Source of the DNA: Paenibacillus durus ATCC 35681
Lineage (GTDB): Bacteria; Bacillota; Bacilli; Paenibacillales; Paenibacillaceae
DNA length: 64,000 bases
Reading direction: 5' to 3'
NCBI RefSeq assembly: GCF_000993825.1
Contig: NZ_CP011114.1
Coordinates: 2,108,001 to 2,172,000, forward strand
Numbering within the stretch: position 1 is the stretch's first letter; every line of letters begins with the position of its first letter. Below, piece by piece: positions 41,827-51,363 of the stretch. Made by a program: the position numbers and the translations under genes. Below the pieces are notes generated by a model that worked only from the letters and a program-made list of their open reading frames with translations, was not told the origin of the DNA and did not search any database.

Positions 41827-44235
41827 TCAACGGTCACGGTTCACCAAATAATCCAGCAAATGCTTCAAAAACGCGGTATTCCGGGGCACCTCTCTCAAAG
41901 CCTCAGCGGCCAGGCAGTAGTGCTCCCACATCTCTTTTCTGGCGCCACCCAGTCCAAGGACGGATACAAAAGTCGAACTGTTATTATCCAAATCCTGTCG
42001 GGTAGGTTTGCCGAGCACGAGCCGATCGCCTTCCACATCAAGCAAATCATCCTTAATCTGAAAAGCAATGCCCGCATGATACGCGAACTTCTTCAATGCC
42101 GCGATCTCATGGTCCTCCACCTGAGCAAGTATGGCCGGCATCACGAGAGAAGCTTCAAAGGCGGCGCCGGTTTTGTAAAAGCACAGTAGGTTCAACTCTG
42201 CAAGCGTCAATGCTTTGCCTTTGGATTGCAGGTCCATCGCCTGTCCCTTGCAGATTTCTTCCGCCTTCCCGGCCGAATACTGCATCAAGGCAAGCACGGC
42301 TCTCGCGTCGAACCGGTCAAGCGACGCTTGTTCTTTGATCGCCCGCTGGATCAGGAACAGGCCGGTTAATTCCGCTGTTGCGCTGTCATACACCTCATGC
42401 AGGGTTGGTCGTCCTCTGCGGGTGGACGCATTATCCTGGGACGGCAGATCGTCGAAGATCAGGGATGCGGTGTGCATGTATTCGAGTGATCTCAGCAGGG
42501 GCGCGATGGCCGAAGCGTTCAGTCCATATTCGTTAACACCCATAACCCAGGTCAAAATCGGCCGCAGCCGCTTCCCGTCCCCTTCGAGACTGTAATTTGC
42601 GGCATCGGTAAGCGGATCTTCCATCGGCTGAGTCCCGTTATTTTGGGGAATGGGCAGCAGACTGTTGATTTGATCGCGGACTGTCCTAACCGTAGTCTGA
42701 AAATCTTCCTTTTCCTGCCGGTCGTTTTTCAAAAAGATATTCATCTGGTCCCGCAGCAGCTTATCGAAGAAATCAACATCCTCCGCTTTTCGGACCATCT
42801 TTTGGATGAGACTATTGAGTTCGGGATCGCCGGAGGCAAAAATATTCATAACTTCGTTATACTTATCATCGCCCAAGCGTTCTTTGCAGCGTTTCAGTCC
42901 ATTGATGGCGCGATCCAGAATCACCTCACGGGTCTTGGTGTCGGAGCGGTAGACGTTATGGATCAGATGGGAGATGACCGTCCAGTATAATTCGTAAGGA
43001 TTGATGAGATCCGGACGCTGGTTATGGTATTTTAAAAAATACGTATAAGGCGTTACCGAGCCGTCCCCCATATCGTCGAACATATCCGCAAAATCGTCGG
43101 CCAACTGGTTGTAGATACCATAATAAAACGTACGATGATCGAAGCCCTCATCCACGGAAGCGTGAATTACGGAACGAACGATCAGCCTGGAGGATGCGGA
43201 TTTTATAATGACGGGGACATACAGCTCTTCGTTGGTGTAATTGGCGCAGGACAGGTCCTTTTCGCGGTCAATATCCTGGGATTGAAAAAACACATACGAC
43301 TGCTCGAAAAATGTACTCACCGTCTCCGGACGCTGAAGACCCTTAATATATTCAAAAGCATCCCAGAGCTCGGCGTGTACATACTTTATGAACTCCACAT
43401 TTTCTCCGGTCCACCCGCCAAGCTCCGGCACAATCCCGGTGAGAAGCGCGGTCCTTATCATACGGGAGTACCGTTCTTTCTCCCCGGCGGTCAAGAGCTG
43501 GGAATCGAGCAGATCGTCAATAAAAGGATAGGTCAGTCCGTAGGAAAACCCTAGCCGGATGGCTTCATCCAGTCTCCTTGAACGTTCCGCAGGCGGCGTT
43601 TCCTCCCCCATCTCCTCAATCACATGCAGAACAACCCCGAGAATAATTTTGATCAGTTTACGCTGGGCTTGCTCGGCATTCAGCTCTTTCGGAATATGGA
43701 CGGAGACGTTCTTAAGTTTGTCGATCACCCAAATCGCGGCGGCCTCGACGCCTTCCTTCTGCGCCCATCGGTAAAACCCGGCCAGGCTCATAAACTCGGG
43801 CTGGTCTCCCCGGTTCGTTCCGGCCGAATGAAGCAAATGGGTTTTGATGCCGGTAACCACCTGCCGAATCCGGGCCTTCGTGCCGGGAGAATCCAGAGCT
43901 TTACCGAGATCTCTCATGTAAATGTAGGAAACGCTGCGATCCAGATAATCGTCCAGTTTGCCCGTATAATTCAGCCATCCGATATATCGGTGATAATCCC
44001 GGGTGCCCGGCTTTTGCTTTCCTTGCGAAAAATAAGACCACCAGGAACGATGACGAACATGGTTTCGTGTCCATGCTTCAATATCTTGGGTCAGGACAGG
44101 CACATACGTCTTCTCCTTCACCTGCCCGTAAAGGGAGGCAAAATACTGAGCCGCCTTCTGCTCTGCCATCCGGTACCATGTATCGGAAATATCTGAAAAT
44201 CCCTCATTTATGCGATTCATTGCCATACGATTCAT
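41827..44235 (-). CDS. Two-domain isoprenoid synthase: N-terminal cyclase-like helical domain fused to a polyprenyl synthase
   Basis: The 802-residue protein joins two helical regions. Residues about 530-802 are a trans-prenyl diphosphate synthase: EGDGKRLRP (near 555), first Asp-rich IFDDLPSQDNASTRRGRP (595-601, DDxxxxD, chain-length type near FPP/GGPP synthases), KTG near 689, second FQIKDDLLDVEGD (729-733). Residues 1-480 are not a known synthase, but hold YPFIDDLLDS (240-244) and NQLADDFADMFDDMGDG (376-390), Asp-rich motifs placed like those of class I terpene synthases. So the N-part may be a cyclase or a second prenyltransferase fed by the C-part. Starts at 44235, 44226 and 44220 are possible. 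Single gene with its own terminator. Confidence 0.82.
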   Translation of the reverse strand: MNRMAMNRINEGFSDISDTWYRMAEQKAAQYFASLYGQVKEKTYVPVLTQDIEAWTRNHVRHRSWWSYFSQGKQKPGTRDYHRYIGWLNYTGKLDDYLDRSVSYIYMRDLGKALDSPGTKARIRQVVTGIKTHLLHSAGTNRGDQPEFMSLAGFYRWAQKEGVEAAAIWVIDKLKNVSVHIPKELNAEQAQRKLIKIILGVVLHVIEEMGEETPPAERSRRLDEAIRLGFSYGLTYPFIDDLLDSQLLTAGEKERYSRMIRTALLTGIVPELGGWTGENVEFIKYVHAELWDAFEYIKGLQRPETVSTFFEQSYVFFQSQDIDREKDLSCANYTNEELYVPVIIKSASSRLIVRSVIHASVDEGFDHRTFYYGIYNQLADDFADMFDDMGDGSVTPYTYFLKYHNQRPDLINPYELYWTVISHLIHNVYRSDTKTREVILDRAINGLKRCKERLGDDKYNEVMNIFASGDPELNSLIQKMVRKAEDVDFFDKLLRDQMNIFLKNDRQEKEDFQTTVRTVRDQINSLLPIPQNNGTQPMEDPLTDAANYSLEGDGKRLRPILTWVMGVNEYGLNASAIAPLLRSLEYMHTASLIFDDLPSQDNASTRRGRPTLHEVYDSATAELTGLFLIQRAIKEQASLDRFDARAVLALMQYSAGKAEEICKGQAMDLQSKGKALTLAELNLLCFYKTGAAFEASLVMPAILAQVEDHEIAALKKFAYHAGIAFQIKDDLLDVEGDRLVLGKPTRQDLDNNSSTFVSVLGLGGARKEMWEHYCLAAEALREVPRNTAFLKHLLDYLVNRDR

Positions 44236-44351
44236 TACCTCTGCTTCTTTTTTAGTTAATCATGTTGTTACTTTATACGGGAAAGAAGCTTGTTGGTTAC
44301 CAAATCGTTATGAGGGAGTATCTCCGAAACTAAAATCAGTCCGTAAGCAAA

Positions 44352-46421
44352 CTACTTCTCCAAGGTAATGCGGAATACTGTGCCGGGATCGCCTGCAAAT
44401 ACAATCGCTCCATTTTTAGGCAAAACCACTTTATTATTGCGGCTGATTACGGTGTAGCTCACGAATTTTCCCTGGGCGTCATACACTGCAAAAGCGCCTT
44501 TCGCTGGTGTTGCGACGGTCATCTTCTTACCGGCTGCGGTGGAGGGAACTCTGTACCATCTGGCGTTGCCATCCGCTTGCACAGTAACCGCTGAATGTTT
44601 CCCCGCAAATAGCGGCTTTACGATATCCTCACTGACATACAAGCTTCCAGCGGCTTCAAGGTACTCGATCCCGTCTTTTGTGTAAAAACGGTATTCAGCC
44701 GTATCCCGGCTTCCCATGGCAGGAATTTGATGCTGGCTCTCTGCCGTATTTGGGCCGGTTATTTTTTTATCCAAAAAATAACCTTGTAGATCGTCAGCCC
44801 GGGTGATTTTGAGGGTCGACATAATCATGTACATGACCGAACTGAACTTCTCGCTCACAGGGTAATAGGTTTTGCCTTCCCGCTTCGCCCATGCCTCTGC
44901 TGTCTCTGTGGATATTGGATTAGATTCGAGCTTCTCAGCTAAATAATGAGATAAGGCCAGTTGTCCCAAACCCGGAATGGTCGTATATTCTCCGAGCCAG
45001 AGGTAGGTGCGTCCATTTTTTTCCGTTACAAAACGAGCCTTGGCACTGCCTTCCTGGTTAACAAAAGCCCCCTCCGATGTATATACAAACTTCTGCTCCG
45101 GATACCCAGGCATGCTCGGCACCGATATGGACAGAACCCCGTCCTTGATATCAATTTTAACCAGTTGGTTGAGGGTACCATAATAGCCTGCGTACTTCAT
45201 GACGTCGTTTGGCATATCGGCTTTAACCGGCGTACCGAATGATTTCTCGGGTTTAATTTCTTTAATCGTGCCCTTCTCTTTCAATGCTTCAAGAAGCAGC
45301 TCACTCGCCAGCAACTCATCTAACGAACTGCTGCCACCCGACGACAGCACTGCCACAGCCATGTTCTGCTCGGGAAGGACAACAAAAGAAGAATGATACA
45401 AAATCGTATCTCCGCCTTTGCTTAAACCCTTTATTCCATAATCGTTAAACGGAAACAGCCTTACGCTGTCCCAGCCAAGCCCATAGTCAATCGAGTTGTC
45501 GGCTTCTTGGGGCCACAATCCTCTTTTGTATTCCTCCTGCTCCATTGCACGGACCGCCTCGTTCGAGAGAATACCGTCCTTCTGTCCCGTGAATATTTGT
45601 GAGAATTGTACCAGATCTTCTGCGGTGGAATATATTCCGCCAGCTCCAATGGCATTGAGCGTTTCATTCGGCAGCTGCTTCTCAAAAGGGGGAAAATAAA
45701 GAGCGGCGAACTTGCCTGGTGCCAGTAGATCCTGCGGCGTCTTCGTATGGTTCATTTCTAGCGGTCCGGTAAAATATTGATGGATAAATGCGGTAAAATC
45801 CATGCCGCTAACTTTTTCTACAAGAATCTCGGCCAGCGTGAATCCGTCATTGCAATACACGGAAAAGGCGCCCGGGTCCGCTTTTAAGCTCTGGGTAGAC
45901 AGTTGCTCCAGCAGCGTATCGTGAACATACGTGTCTGGATCATTGAACAGAACAGAATTTCTCAAGCTGCTGCCTTGCAGGCCAGAGGAATGGTTCAGCA
46001 GCATGCGCGGGGTAATCTGCTTATAACGTTCATCTTTCATCTTGAAGTCGGTTATGTACTGCACTAAGGGGGTATCCAAGTTGATCTTCCCCTCATCTAC
46101 CAACTTCATGACGGCGGCGGCCGTAAACATTTTGCTCGTCGATCCAATTCCATACATGGTAGTCTTACTTAGCGGGATTTTCCCTGCCTTATCGTTTACC
46201 CCTGTCTGTCCCGACACCTTAATCTCGCCGTTATCAATTAGTGCATACTGGACGCTGACCGTACCGTAATTTTTGGTTAACAGCGCCGCTTTCTCAGAAG
46301 CGATCTTCTCTAGTCCCTGATTTGAGACGACTACTTTGCTGCTCGACGCTATCGCCTCAGCGGGGACAAGCGGAGTAAATGCAAGTACGGCCGTCAGCAA
46401 CCAAATTAACCTTTTCTTCAT
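44352..46421 (-). CDS. Secreted serine hydrolase, class C beta-lactamase/PBP-like
   Basis: The 689-residue protein has a signal peptide (MKKRLIWLLTAVLAFTPLVP, cleavage near 24-26), then a beta-lactamase-fold domain: SxxK in GIGSTSKMF (Ser94, Lys97), the YxN triad motif in VYCNDGF near 191, and a late GLSKGGDTILYHSSFVVL strand (H/KxG position). After about residue 400 there is a further beta-rich region of roughly 290 residues (unknown). It may be a D-Ala-D-Ala peptidase, esterase or peptide hydrolase outside the cell. ATG 46421 has GAGGAGG. Confidence 0.87.
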   Translation of the reverse strand: MKKRLIWLLTAVLAFTPLVPAEAIASSSKVVVSNQGLEKIASEKAALLTKNYGTVSVQYALIDNGEIKVSGQTGVNDKAGKIPLSKTTMYGIGSTSKMFTAAAVMKLVDEGKINLDTPLVQYITDFKMKDERYKQITPRMLLNHSSGLQGSSLRNSVLFNDPDTYVHDTLLEQLSTQSLKADPGAFSVYCNDGFTLAEILVEKVSGMDFTAFIHQYFTGPLEMNHTKTPQDLLAPGKFAALYFPPFEKQLPNETLNAIGAGGIYSTAEDLVQFSQIFTGQKDGILSNEAVRAMEQEEYKRGLWPQEADNSIDYGLGWDSVRLFPFNDYGIKGLSKGGDTILYHSSFVVLPEQNMAVAVLSSGGSSSLDELLASELLLEALKEKGTIKEIKPEKSFGTPVKADMPNDVMKYAGYYGTLNQLVKIDIKDGVLSISVPSMPGYPEQKFVYTSEGAFVNQEGSAKARFVTEKNGRTYLWLGEYTTIPGLGQLALSHYLAEKLESNPISTETAEAWAKREGKTYYPVSEKFSSVMYMIMSTLKITRADDLQGYFLDKKITGPNTAESQHQIPAMGSRDTAEYRFYTKDGIEYLEAAGSLYVSEDIVKPLFAGKHSAVTVQADGNARWYRVPSTAAGKKMTVATPAKGAFAVYDAQGKFVSYTVISRNNKVVLPKNGAIVFAGDPGTVFRITLEK

Positions 46422-46558
46422 TGAACTACCTCCTCGTATTAAACTACTGTATAGTACGAATTAGTAGAAGAAATGGTTCAGTTTACCATGAAAAAAGTAT
46501 ATTCCTCCCAAATGCCAAATATCATCTTGCCTTTTTGCGGGAAGTAATCGTATATTAT

Positions 46559-46578
46559 ATATGAACAATTGCTCATAT
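46559..46578. promoter_or_regulatory. ArsR/CzrA-type operator in front of the cation exporter gene
   Basis: ATATGAACAATTGCTCATAT is palindromic and close to the ATATGAnCAA...TTGnTCATAT sites used by zinc-responsive ArsR proteins (CzrA, CadC). No ArsR gene is next to this exporter. Confidence 0.7.
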
Positions 46579-46600
46579 GTTTATATTAAGGAGGATTTTT

Positions 46601-47563
46601 ATGGGACAACATCAGCATGCTCACCATCATCATGAACATAACCATGACCACGTAACTAATCATTCTGCTCATGATCATTCCCACGGTCCCGGGCATCATC
46701 ATGGCCCCAGCAACAAAGCAGGACTAATGATCGCATTTATCATTACGACCGGTATCATGCTGTTAGAGTTTTTTGGAGGATTGATTTCCGGCAGTTTGGC
46801 GCTTGTTTCGGATTCGGGCCATATGTTAAGTGATTCGGCTGCGCTGGCGATGAGCCTGTTGGCCATGTGGCTTGCAGCGAAACCCGCCTCTTCCAATAAG
46901 TCATACGGTTTTCTTCGTTTAGAGATTTTAGCTGCGCTATTTAACGGCGTGAGCTTGTTTGTCATTTCGGGCTTTATTATTTGGGAAGCATGCCAGCGTT
47001 TCTTGGAACCGCCTGTAGTACAGAGCGGATCGATGATGCTCATCGCCTGTATTGGATTGATTGCCAATATGCTTAGCGCCTGGTTCTTAATGCGTAAAGG
47101 GGATGTGAAAGATAACATTAACATCCGCAGCGCCTACCTCCATGTACTCAGCGATGCGCTTGGTTCAGTAGGTGCCATAATTGCCGGCCTATTGATGCTG
47201 CTGTTTTCCTGGTATGTGGCCGATCCTATCATCAGTGTCATTGTTGCTCTGCTTATTCTCAAAAGCGCCTGGGGCGTCATCCGATGGTCAGTACATATAT
47301 TGATGGAAGGCACGCCGATCACTATTGATGCGGGCAAAGTGAAACAAATGCTGTTGACAATCCAAGGGGTACGCGATGTGCATGACCTTCACATTTGGAC
47401 GATAACTTCAGGGCGGGATTCGCTAACCTGCCATTTAATAGTTGATGCGCAAGCTGACAATCAAGAGATCCTGCAGGCGGCTGTCAAGCGCATCGAAGAA
47501 ACGTTTGGAATTTCGCACACTACGATTCAAATCGAAACATCTGATAGACTAAATGGCTTTTAG
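46601..47563 (+). CDS. czcD: Cation diffusion facilitator, zinc/cobalt/cadmium exporter (CzcD-like)
   Basis: ATG 46601 has AAGGAGG and lies downstream of the operator; the longer frame from 46577 would start inside the operator. The 320-residue protein begins with a His/Asp-rich tail (HQHAHHHHEHNHDH, HDHSHGPGHHHG), followed by six helices and CDF motifs FFGGLISGSLALVSDSGHML (helix 2, metal site H/D) and HVLSDALGSVGAI (helix 5, HxxxD). The C-terminal domain has VRDVHDLHIWTITSG. It exports divalent metal out of the cytoplasm in exchange for protons. Zinc is the likely ligand, given the CzrA-like operator. It is convergent with, and 15 bp overlapping, the next gene. Confidence 0.93.
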   Translation: MGQHQHAHHHHEHNHDHVTNHSAHDHSHGPGHHHGPSNKAGLMIAFIITTGIMLLEFFGGLISGSLALVSDSGHMLSDSAALAMSLLAMWLAAKPASSNKSYGFLRLEILAALFNGVSLFVISGFIIWEACQRFLEPPVVQSGSMMLIACIGLIANMLSAWFLMRKGDVKDNINIRSAYLHVLSDALGSVGAIIAGLLMLLFSWYVADPIISVIVALLILKSAWGVIRWSVHILMEGTPITIDAGKVKQMLLTIQGVRDVHDLHIWTITSGRDSLTCHLIVDAQADNQEILQAAVKRIEETFGISHTTIQIETSDRLNGF

Positions 47564-48559
47564 GAAAAGCTCCAATTCATTGGCCACGACGAATAAGCTT
47601 GCACGGTCTTCAAATTCCTTGCGGGACTGCGGCATGGGAAGAAGCTTGTGATACCGTCTGATTTTGCATAAATCTTCATGCAGGCCCGGACTCCATCCGG
47701 ACTTGCGGAGACTACTGCTCAGAGTGAGCAGAAATTCGCCGATCCGCTCCCGCTGCTCCATCTGAACGGTAATCCGGGATACGTAAGGCATCATCCGGGC
47801 AAGCGCGTCGTACTGCTGTTCCCTCTTCTCAAAATAGGGAGAATACAATTCGTCCTTGCCAAGAATATGGTTTTCGTTATAGAGCAGCACCAGCGACTTG
47901 GCCCTCTTGAAGACATCCGAAAGCCGCTGCATGGCTTTGACATCACAAGGCCTGTTCCCATCCTTCAAATAAGCGGCGATTTCCTGCAATTGAGCCTGAA
48001 ACAGCAGCTCGACCTCTTCCTTGCAGCGATTAAGCTGCCGCTCGATGTTCGGCATATATGCGTTGATGATCAGCGCTGTGCCGAGACCAACCAGAATCAC
48101 GAGAAACTCGTTGGCAAAAAAAGCAAGCGACGGCTCCTTGTGCATATAGACGTGCATCACGATGACCGAGCTGCTGGCGATCCCCTCCTGAATCCGAAGC
48201 CGGACACATAACGGGATAAAGAGCAGCATCAGAATCAGAAAAGAATAGGGAAAATATCCAAAGATGAAAAAGATGCCGCTAGCGAAAAACATGCTGATGA
48301 TACAAGCGAAAAAACGGCTTACCGCCGCTTGTATGGATTTGCGGCGCGATTTCTGAATACATAAAAGTGTAAGGATGCCGGACGAAGAAAAATACTGCAA
48401 CTGCAGCAGTTGGGACACCATGACGGACAGGCTGACGCCTACCGCCGTTTTGATTGTCCGCAGCCCGATTTTTAACGTGGGCAGCCTCCATTTTACACGG
48501 AGAATTCTGTTCTCTATTTCTATCCTCTCCATTTCGACGCCTTGATTTGTGGAATCCAC
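47549..48559 (-). CDS. Aromatic acid exporter family protein (FUSC/DUF939-like)
   Basis: The 336-residue protein starts at GTG 48559 with AAAGGAG. Four to six N-terminal helices (LKIGLRTIKTAVGVSLSVMV, FFACIISMFFASGIFFIFGY, FLILMLLFIPLCVRLRIQEG, FLVILVGLGTALIINAY) precede a cytoplasmic part of about 150 residues with long helices. This matches DUF939/ArAE-type half-size exporters of Bacilli. The role is inferred from family. It ends 15 bp inside the 3' end of czcD on the other strand and is separated by 25 bp from the symporter gene upstream on the same strand; the two may be co-transcribed. Confidence 0.78.
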   Translation of the reverse strand: MDSTNQGVEMERIEIENRILRVKWRLPTLKIGLRTIKTAVGVSLSVMVSQLLQLQYFSSSGILTLLCIQKSRRKSIQAAVSRFFACIISMFFASGIFFIFGYFPYSFLILMLLFIPLCVRLRIQEGIASSSVIVMHVYMHKEPSLAFFANEFLVILVGLGTALIINAYMPNIERQLNRCKEEVELLFQAQLQEIAAYLKDGNRPCDVKAMQRLSDVFKRAKSLVLLYNENHILGKDELYSPYFEKREQQYDALARMMPYVSRITVQMEQRERIGEFLLTLSSSLRKSGWSPGLHEDLCKIRRYHKLLPMPQSRKEFEDRASLFVVANELELFLKAI

Positions 48560-48584
48560 ACGGTTCTCCTTTACCTCCTTCAGT

Positions 48585-49859
48585 TTAGGCGGCGTCTTGG
48601 GCAGCTTGTTTGGACTTCAAATACTTCTTCGCTTTCTCGGCGTCAAATTTGCCTTCCCATTTGGAAATGACCACGGTGGCCAAGCTGTTGCCCAGCACAT
48701 TTACGACGGTCCGCGCCATATCCATAATCCGGTCGATTCCGGCTATAAAGGCCAGTCCTTCCGGCGGAATCCCGACAGAACCGAGCGTGGCAAGCAGGAC
48801 TACAAACGAAACGCCCGGTACGCCCGCGATCCCTTTGGAGGTGACCATTAATACGAGCATCAACGTAATTTGAGTGGTCAGAGGCATGTGGATGCCGTAC
48901 ATTTGGGCAATGAACAGCGCCGCAAGCGCCTGATACAACGTAGATCCGTCCAGATTAAATGAATAGCCGGTGGGAACGACGAAAGAGGTAATCGCTTTGG
49001 GACAACCGAACTTTTCCATTTTCTCGATGATTTTAGGCATCACGGTCTCGGAGCTTGCGGTCGAATAGGCAAGAATAATCTCATCTTTCAGCATCTTGAC
49101 GATGGCAAAAATGCTTGTCCCGCACAGTTTGGCGATGAGGCCGAGTACCACGATTACAAAGAACGCCATGGATAAATAGACAACGAACACCAGCTTACCG
49201 AGCGGGATGAGTGAAGCGATCCCGAATTTCGAAACGGTTACGCCGATTAGCGCAAAGACGCCAAACGGTGCAAATTTCATAATTTGATTCGTGAGCTGGA
49301 ACATCGCCTCCATGACCCCGTTGAAAAACTGAAGCACCGGCTTCCCCTTCTCTCCAATGGCAGCAACGCCAAGACCGAACATGACGGAGAAAAAGATGAT
49401 CGCCAGCATATCCCCTCTCGCCAGGGCATCGACAATATTGCTTGGCACGATGTTGACAAAGGTATCCGCAAAGCCGTGACTACTCACTTGTTCCGCGGAA
49501 TCCATGTACTTGTGAACATCGGTTTTGGCCAGATGGGACATGTCCACTCCCGATCCCGGCTGCAGCAGGTTGGCTGCGAGCAGTCCGACGGCAATGGCGA
49601 CGGTCGTCACAATTTCAAAATAGAGGATCGTTTTTCCGCCTAATTTACCGAGCTGCTTGACGCTCCCTGTTCCCGCCACGCCGACAATGAGCGAAGACAC
49701 GACGATGGGAACGACGATCATTTTAATCAGCCGGATAAAAATATCGCCAATCGGCAGTAGAAACTTTTCAATGGAGGGATTCCCATAAAACAATGCGCCT
49801 GCCGTAATCCCTAATACGAGTCCAATCAGTATTTGCCAAGCCAGTCCTATTTTCTTCAT
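48585..49859 (-). CDS. Dicarboxylate/amino acid:cation symporter (GltP/DctA type)
   Basis: The 424-residue protein has eight helices and two re-entrant loops with the family motifs: SSETVMPKIIEKMEKFGCPK (serine-rich HP1), GYSFNLDGSTLYQALAALFI (the NMDG-equivalent NLDG), GIAGVPGVSFVVL (HP2) and GIDRIMDMARTVVNVLGN (substrate-binding Arg/Asp region). It carries out uptake of glutamate, aspartate or C4-dicarboxylates driven by Na+ or H+. Arg rather than Thr/Gln at the end of helix 8 would favour acidic amino acids. ATG 49859 has AAGGAG. It is divergent from the GlnK/GlnL-type sensor pair, which probably controls it. Confidence 0.9.
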   Translation of the reverse strand: MKKIGLAWQILIGLVLGITAGALFYGNPSIEKFLLPIGDIFIRLIKMIVVPIVVSSLIVGVAGTGSVKQLGKLGGKTILYFEIVTTVAIAVGLLAANLLQPGSGVDMSHLAKTDVHKYMDSAEQVSSHGFADTFVNIVPSNIVDALARGDMLAIIFFSVMFGLGVAAIGEKGKPVLQFFNGVMEAMFQLTNQIMKFAPFGVFALIGVTVSKFGIASLIPLGKLVFVVYLSMAFFVIVVLGLIAKLCGTSIFAIVKMLKDEIILAYSTASSETVMPKIIEKMEKFGCPKAITSFVVPTGYSFNLDGSTLYQALAALFIAQMYGIHMPLTTQITLMLVLMVTSKGIAGVPGVSFVVLLATLGSVGIPPEGLAFIAGIDRIMDMARTVVNVLGNSLATVVISKWEGKFDAEKAKKYLKSKQAAQDAA

Positions 49860-49966
49860 TCAATCACTCCTTGAAACGTCAAAATGTTATTATAGGTCAC
49901 ATTACTAATTTCATCCTAAACCGGCATCTACTGAAATCTACAAAAATGGACAACAACAAATTAAAT

Positions 49967-49989
49967 ACATGTGATTTAAACTGACATGT
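49967..49989. promoter_or_regulatory. Direct repeat in the divergent control region
   Basis: ACATGT occurs at 49967-49972 and 49984-49989, 17 bp apart, in the 216-bp region between symporter and sensor kinase. Possible response-regulator site; not assigned otherwise. Confidence 0.35.
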
Positions 49990-50075
49990 TAGAAAATTGC
50001 ATAAAAGCGTGTCATTTGATGCTACAATATGAACCATCCTATAAATACCATTCTTTTTAGATTTGGAAGTGTTTC

Positions 50076-51359
50076 GTGTTGAAAACAAATATCGCTGCGT
50101 TAGTCCTTATGCTTATTGCGGTTCCTCTGGCCGGCGAGCTAAAATTCTTTCCATTTCAAGATGAATTTCGCGTGAGTATGGCCATACCTGTGTTTTTCTT
50201 TTTCCTGTTATGGATTCAAAGAATCCCACCTGCTTTATCCGGACTTCTCGTCGGCATATTCGTTGTGGCCTTCCGCATCGGTTGGGATTCTTTTGTTCAG
50301 GCGGATGTTTCCATCGGAGCGCTGTATCTGAAGCATTTTCCGGTGTTCTTTTATTACCTGGCATATGCCGGATTGTTCCAGCTCCTCCGGTTAAACCAGC
50401 TCCCGTACCGGCCGGTGCGGGTCGGGGTTCTGAGCATCTTGGTTGAAATTATCGCCAATCTGGTTGAGTTTTCGGTCCGGCACCTCCATTCTATGGGACA
50501 GATGAATGTTGAGGTGGTAGGCAAGCTGCTGCTCATCGCGGTCATTCGCAGTTTTTTTGTCCTGGGCTTCTTCAATCTTATTCAATTACGCCAATCCGTC
50601 TTGGCCGAAGAGCAGCAGCGCAAAGAGAAGGAACGCATTCTTCTGCTCGTGTCGAATTTATATGAAGAGTCGGTTCAGCTCAAAAAAACGCTGCAGTTCG
50701 CGGAAGATATTACGAGAGATTGCTATGAATTGTACCGTCAATTACAGCAAGTTCATTCCCTGGATGAACTGGACCCATTGGCGCGGAAAGCGTTGAGCCT
50801 TTCGGGACAGGTTCATGAGATCAAAAAAGACAACCAGCGAATCTATGCCGGACTATCCAAGCTGATCGCCGACGAAGGACCGTCTGACTATATGGACCCA
50901 CTGGATATCGCGCGGCTCATTGTCCGGACGAATGACAAATACGCCGCAGCTTTAGGCAAAACGATTCAATTCAGCATCCGGGTGAACGGTACGTTTCCTC
51001 CCCTGCACGTGTACACCCTGTTATCTTTAATGAACAATCTGGCGGCCAATGCGGTGGAGGCCATTCCCAAGGAAGGGGCCATCGCCATTCGGGTCCGCCG
51101 TGCAGACGACAGGATTGATATTCAGGTCAGTGATAACGGGCCCGGCATCCCGGACAGGAAGAAGAAGCTGGTCTTTACACCGGGATACACGTCAAAGTAT
51201 GATATTTCAGGAAAACCCTCCACAGGAATGGGATTGTATTACATCCGGGAGGTTGTCCAGGAGCTTCAAGGGGATATTGAATTGCAGGATGACCCGGAAA
51301 CAGGAGAAACGGTATTTACTCTGCTGCTTCCGATCGATCCGTTAACCCAGAAAGGATGA
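50076..51359 (+). CDS. Sensor histidine kinase, GlnK (YcbA)-like
   Basis: The 427-residue kinase begins with six hydrophobic helices (about 1-170) that may sense the signal within the membrane, followed by a coiled coil. The H-box is SGQVHEIKKDNQRIYAGL (His), the N-box LMNNLAANAVEAI, with G boxes SDNGPGIPDRKKK and STGMGLYYIREV. It looks like B. subtilis GlnK (YcbA), which responds to glutamine. It ends 4 bp before the regulator gene. The start is GTG 50076 with a weak GGAAGTG site, or the next TTG. Confidence 0.85.
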   Translation: MLKTNIAALVLMLIAVPLAGELKFFPFQDEFRVSMAIPVFFFFLLWIQRIPPALSGLLVGIFVVAFRIGWDSFVQADVSIGALYLKHFPVFFYYLAYAGLFQLLRLNQLPYRPVRVGVLSILVEIIANLVEFSVRHLHSMGQMNVEVVGKLLLIAVIRSFFVLGFFNLIQLRQSVLAEEQQRKEKERILLLVSNLYEESVQLKKTLQFAEDITRDCYELYRQLQQVHSLDELDPLARKALSLSGQVHEIKKDNQRIYAGLSKLIADEGPSDYMDPLDIARLIVRTNDKYAAALGKTIQFSIRVNGTFPPLHVYTLLSLMNNLAANAVEAIPKEGAIAIRVRRADDRIDIQVSDNGPGIPDRKKKLVFTPGYTSKYDISGKPSTGMGLYYIREVVQELQGDIELQDDPETGETVFTLLLPIDPLTQKG

Positions 51360-51363
51360 CAGC

